DNA of 7,939 bases from CAZBYL01 sp964522805. Lineage in GTDB: Bacteria > Synergistota > Synergistia > Synergistales > Synergistaceae. Under the pieces are notes generated by a model. That model saw only the letters and a program-made list of their open reading frames with translations. It was not told where the DNA came from and ran no database searches. Shown here one piece after another: positions 5,783-7,939 of this stretch (its first letter is position 1; each line of letters starts with the position of its first letter). A program made the position numbers and the translations under genes. Where the stretch lies: positions 1 through 7,939 of the forward strand of contig CAZFWP010000088.1 in NCBI GenBank assembly GCA_964522805.1, read 5' to 3'.

Positions 5783-6538
5783 ATGCGTTATGCTGCGGAA
5801 GTGAGCTATGAAGGTTCAAAATTTTGCGGATGGCAGCGCCAGTTAGGACTTCCAACCGTGCAGGAATACATGGAAAGAGCATTGAGTTTGATTAACGGTT
5901 CTTTTGTAAAAGTTGCAGGTGCCGGCAGAACTGACGCCGGCGTTCATGCGAAAGGACAAGTGTGCAGCTTTGACATGAACAAAGATTGGGAACCTCGGCG
6001 ACTGCTGCTTGCACTCAATGCCAATATTCCGGACGGAATGTCCGCTATGCGCATTGCCAGGGTGAACAACCTTTTTCATGCGAGATTTGATGCCGGAAGC
6101 AGAGAGTATAAATATTTTGTGTGGAATGCAAGCACAATATATCCGCACCTAAAGCCGGTAACCTGTTGGGTGAAATCCCCTGACAGGGACTGGGGGCTGG
6201 CGGCTGAGGCCTGTCGTTACCTTGAAGGCACTCATGACTTTGCCAACTTTTCAAGAAAGGGAGAGCGTCCTGCCAATACAATACGCACATTATATGAAGT
6301 ACGCATGAATCAGGAAGGGAATTTAGTGACATTTCATATAAAAGGCAGTGGTTTTCTTACCAATATGGTGCGTATAATAATCGGCAACTTGGAAAAAGTC
6401 GCGACAGGCGAACATCGTCCGGAATGGATAAACGAGCTTTTTATGGATGACGCGGACAGGTGTGATGGAGGGAAAACTTTTCCAGCTAGCGGGCTTTTTC
6501 TGTGGAAAATTAATTACTGCGAAAATATTTGGGATTAA
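5783..6538 (+). CDS. truA: tRNA pseudouridine(38-40) synthase TruA
   Basis: TruA isomerises uridine to pseudouridine at positions 38-40 of the tRNA anticodon arm. The 251-residue product is normal in length. It opens with MRYAAEVSYEGSKFCGWQRQ. The catalytic motif is GAGRTDAGVHA (46-56), with D51 as the nucleophile equivalent to E. coli D60. Later blocks are FHARFDAGSREYKYFVW, GTHDFANFSRKGE and GSGFLTNMVRIIIGNL. Its ATG follows the ecfT TAA with no intervening base; a purine-rich stretch in the ecfT end (AGGATGGCGGGA) can act as binding site. ECF genes followed by truA is a common arrangement downstream of rplQ. No terminator is evident after it. Confidence 0.96.
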   Translation: MRYAAEVSYEGSKFCGWQRQLGLPTVQEYMERALSLINGSFVKVAGAGRTDAGVHAKGQVCSFDMNKDWEPRRLLLALNANIPDGMSAMRIARVNNLFHARFDAGSREYKYFVWNASTIYPHLKPVTCWVKSPDRDWGLAAEACRYLEGTHDFANFSRKGERPANTIRTLYEVRMNQEGNLVTFHIKGSGFLTNMVRIIIGNLEKVATGEHRPEWINELFMDDADRCDGGKTFPASGLFLWKINYCENIWD

Positions 6539-6565
6539 CACTAATTTCACCATGTGTTGTAGAAT
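6535..6565 (+). promoter_or_regulatory. Candidate sigma-70-type promoter for mreB
   Basis: TTAACA (6535-6540, five of six consensus bases) overlaps the truA stop. It is followed after 19 bases by TAGAAT (6560-6565, five of six). Initiation would fall near 6572, giving a leader of about 60 bases before mreB. The spacer is two bases longer than ideal and AT-rich matches arise by chance, so this is tentative. Confidence 0.35.
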
Positions 6566-6589
6566 ATAAAAGCTAAGACAGAGAAACAT

Positions 6590-6629
6590 TCCCTAGTGGG
6601 ATAGTCTCTCATTTGAGGGAGGTAGACTG
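6590..6629 (+). promoter_or_regulatory. mreB leader: small hairpin plus foldable ribosome-binding site
   Basis: TCCC-TAGT-GGGA (6590-6601) can form a four-base-pair hairpin. Next, TCTCTC (6605-6610) can pair with GAGGGA (6615-6620) around an ATTT loop, covering most of the Shine-Dalgarno sequence GAGGGAGGT (6615-6623). A competing fold pairs 6602-6607 with 6624-6629 and can leave GGAGGT (6618-6623) as a bulge. The pairings are visible. Whether they control MreB synthesis is inference, and no ligand or partner is suggested. Confidence 0.4.
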
Positions 6630-6632
6630 ATT

Positions 6633-7676
6633 TTGTGGAGCAGGGATATAGGTATAGATCTCGGAACAGCGACAGTTATCGTCTTTATTAAGGACAAGGG
6701 GATAGTACTCAGAGAACCATCGGTTGTCGCTATGGACGAATACACGGGCAAAATCCTTGCTGTTGGGGAAGAAGCAAAGATAATGATTGGTAGAACTCCA
6801 GGCAACGTAGTGGCCATAAGGCCGCTGCGCGACGGCGTTATTGCAGACTATACAATGACAGAAGTGATGCTTCGCGAGTTTATCAAAAAAGTTACCTCAG
6901 GTGTTGAGCGTTTAGCGCGCCATAGAGTAATGATTGGGGTACCTGCTGGAGCCACCGATGTTGAACGCAGAGCAGTTCTGGAAGCGGCTCTTGAAGTAGG
7001 GGCCAAGGAAGCGTATCTGATCGAAGAACCTATGGCGGCGGCTATCGGAGCCAATATGCCAATTGGGGAACCGATAGGGAATATGGTTGTTGACATTGGT
7101 GGTGGAACAACAGATATTGCGATAGCCTCTCTTGGGGGCTTAGTTGTCTATGAATCGCTCCGTGTCGGTGGAGATAAATTTGACGAATGTATCGTCAGGT
7201 ACATGCGACGCCAGCACAACTTGGCAATCGGAGAGCAGACGGCAGAAGAAGTAAAAAAACAAATAGGAGCCTGCGATGCCAGCCGCACATCAGAAGATCT
7301 GACGATGGAAATAAGAGGCAGAGACCTTATACAGGGACTGCCGAGACAAATAACTGTAAGCAGCACTGATATAGCCACTGCTGTAGAAGAACCGGTAAAT
7401 GCTATCATTGCTGCGATAAAAAGAGTATTGGAGCGGACTCCGCCGGAACTGGCATCTGACGTTATTGACAGAGGCATAATCCTCACAGGCGGCGGCGCTT
7501 ACCTGCGCGGACTGGCCGATTTGATTATGACTGAGACAGAAATAAATGCTGTTGTCGCAGAATCGGCTTCTGAATGTGTCGCTTTTGGCACCGGAATAGC
7601 CCTCCAGTCACTGGATAAACTCAAAGAGACAGGGGCAATCTTCTCCGCTACAAGAAGAGGTTACAGAGGCCGGTAG
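6633..7676 (+). CDS. mreB: Rod-shape-determining actin homologue MreB
   Basis: MreB polymerises into membrane-associated filaments that steer lateral cell-wall synthesis and maintain rod shape. The 347-residue product has the actin/HSP70 nucleotide-binding motifs: phosphate-1 DIGIDLGTAT (5-14), the VPAGATDVERRAV block (103-115), EEPMAAAIGA (131-140) with the likely catalytic glutamate, phosphate-2 DIGGGTTD (154-161), GGDKFDE, and the adenosine motif ILTGGGAYLRGL. LERTPPELASDVIDRG is also typical. Translation starts at TTG: GAGGGAGGT lies nine bases upstream, and this start gives the family's short N-terminus before RDIGIDLG. Phosphate-1 reads GTATV where GTANT/GTANV is commoner. It sits after truA, and a terminator follows it instead of mreC/mreD. 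Mbl or another MreB paralogue is possible. Confidence 0.94.
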   Translation: MWSRDIGIDLGTATVIVFIKDKGIVLREPSVVAMDEYTGKILAVGEEAKIMIGRTPGNVVAIRPLRDGVIADYTMTEVMLREFIKKVTSGVERLARHRVMIGVPAGATDVERRAVLEAALEVGAKEAYLIEEPMAAAIGANMPIGEPIGNMVVDIGGGTTDIAIASLGGLVVYESLRVGGDKFDECIVRYMRRQHNLAIGEQTAEEVKKQIGACDASRTSEDLTMEIRGRDLIQGLPRQITVSSTDIATAVEEPVNAIIAAIKRVLERTPPELASDVIDRGIILTGGGAYLRGLADLIMTETEINAVVAESASECVAFGTGIALQSLDKLKETGAIFSATRRGYRGR

Positions 7677-7699
7677 AGCCTGTGCTATAAAGTAAAACT

Positions 7700-7754
7700 C
7701 AGCTGCTGTAAATATCGGGCGAAACAAAGCTCGTTTTTATGGCAGTTGTTTTTT
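7700..7754 (+). terminator. Rho-independent terminator after mreB
   Basis: Bases 7700-7712 pair with 7736-7748 (13 pairs including three G-T wobbles). An inner stem of CGGGC (7716-7720) and GCTCG (7729-7733) closes an eight-base loop. TTTTTT (7749-7754) and further T-rich sequence follow. The inner stem is also followed by its own TTTTT (7734-7738), so two nested terminator shapes are possible. It lies 24 bases after the mreB stop and probably ends the unit. Confidence 0.75.
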
Positions 7755-7781
7755 CTCTTTACGAAAGAAAACCCTAATAAA

Positions 7782-7786
7782 AGAGG
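7782..7786 (+). promoter_or_regulatory. Ribosome-binding site of the last gene
   Basis: AGAGG, within AAAAGAGG, lies seven bases before the ATG at 7794, with an A-rich spacer. It supports that start for the truncated frame. Confidence 0.6.
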
Positions 7787-7793
7787 CAAAAAA

Positions 7794-7939
7794 ATGAAAT
7801 ATTGGTGGGATAAATCCGGCCTGCGGTTTGAATGTGTCATGTGCGGCAAATGTTGTGGCGGGGAGCCAGGTTCTGTATGGGTTAGCGAACAAGAAACTTC
7901 CTTGATTGGCTGTTTTTTAAATATTAACCTTCATAAACT
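7794..7939 (+). CDS. YkgJ-type CxxCxxCC metal-binding protein, 3' end cut off by the window
   Basis: Only the first 48 codons are present. They read MKYWWDKSGLRFECVMCGKC and continue CGGEPGSVWVSEQE. The cysteines C14, C17, C20 and C21 form the CxxCxxCC signature of the YkgJ family, described as putative zinc- or iron-cluster-chelating proteins. The following G-E-P-G-x-V-x-V-S is also typical of this family. Members are usually small cytoplasmic proteins of unknown biochemical function, so no reaction is assigned. The ATG has an AGAGG binding site at good spacing. The gene begins 40 bases after the terminator's T-tract, and I see no convincing promoter in that gap. It may depend on terminator read-through or on a promoter I cannot recognise. 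Confidence 0.82.
   Translation, partial: MKYWWDKSGLRFECVMCGKCCGGEPGSVWVSEQETSLIGCFLNINLHK

Noticed and set aside
7148..7486. 112-codon - strand frame opposite mreB
   Set aside because: Antisense of the conserved MreB coding region; open by chance, with no family features.
7758..7780. Promoter TTTACG...TAATAA for the last gene
   Set aside because: The spacing is about 11 bases, too short, and transcription from such a -10 would begin at or inside the ribosome-binding site.
1..7939. Undescribed defence, mobile or secondary-metabolite system
   Set aside because: Every gene belongs to a known family and nearly all are conserved housekeeping genes in familiar order. No repeats, insertion-sequence ends, att-like sites, CRISPR spacing or unexplained gap over 300 bases were seen.

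Overview
The window is a compact, almost entirely coding stretch of bacterial chromosome with every gene on the + strand. It holds the distal end of the S10/spc/alpha ribosomal-protein cluster (infA, rpmJ, rpsM, rpsK, rpsD, rpoA, rplQ). An energy-coupling-factor (ECF) vitamin/metal transporter module (ecfA1, ecfA2, ecfT) and truA follow with no gap large enough for a promoter. After a 94-base gap come mreB, a strong intrinsic terminator, and the first 48 codons of a YkgJ-type CxxCxxCC protein cut by the window end.

Organism. The order rpsK-rpsD-rpoA-rplQ followed directly by ecfA1-ecfA2-ecfT-truA is typical of Firmicutes-like and related lineages. Having mreB next, instead of rplM-rpsI, is not the usual Firmicutes layout. 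Base composition is moderate (roughly 45-50% GC by eye). Together with the MreB and RpoA sequences I lean towards Synergistota (Synergistaceae-like), but this is inference at about 50-60% confidence; a Clostridia-like bacterium is the main alternative.

Layout. Bases 1-3306 are translation and transcription core genes, with strong AAGGAGG-type ribosome-binding sites and mostly CGN arginine codons. Bases 3313-6538 hold the ECF module and truA. These are tightly coupled (10-base overlaps at two junctions, zero spacing at a third), have weaker binding sites, and use many AGA/AGG and ATA codons, as expected for lower expression. No terminator separates the two blocks, so read-through from the ribosomal operon is likely. 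Bases 6539-6632 contain a plausible promoter and small hairpins ahead of mreB, whose TTG start has a strong Shine-Dalgarno sequence that can pair with sequence just upstream. Bases 7677-7793 hold the terminator and the leader of the last gene.

Function. The proteins support ribosome assembly and translation initiation (IF-1, L36, S13, S11, S4, L17), transcription (RpoA), micronutrient uptake (the ECF energizing module, whose substrate-binding S components must lie elsewhere), tRNA pseudouridylation (TruA) and cell shape (MreB). I see no mobile element, CRISPR, defence locus, tRNA, rRNA or previously undescribed system. The findings are small-scale: two near-identical gene-overlap motifs, a foldable mreB start region, and local sequence departures in RpoA.
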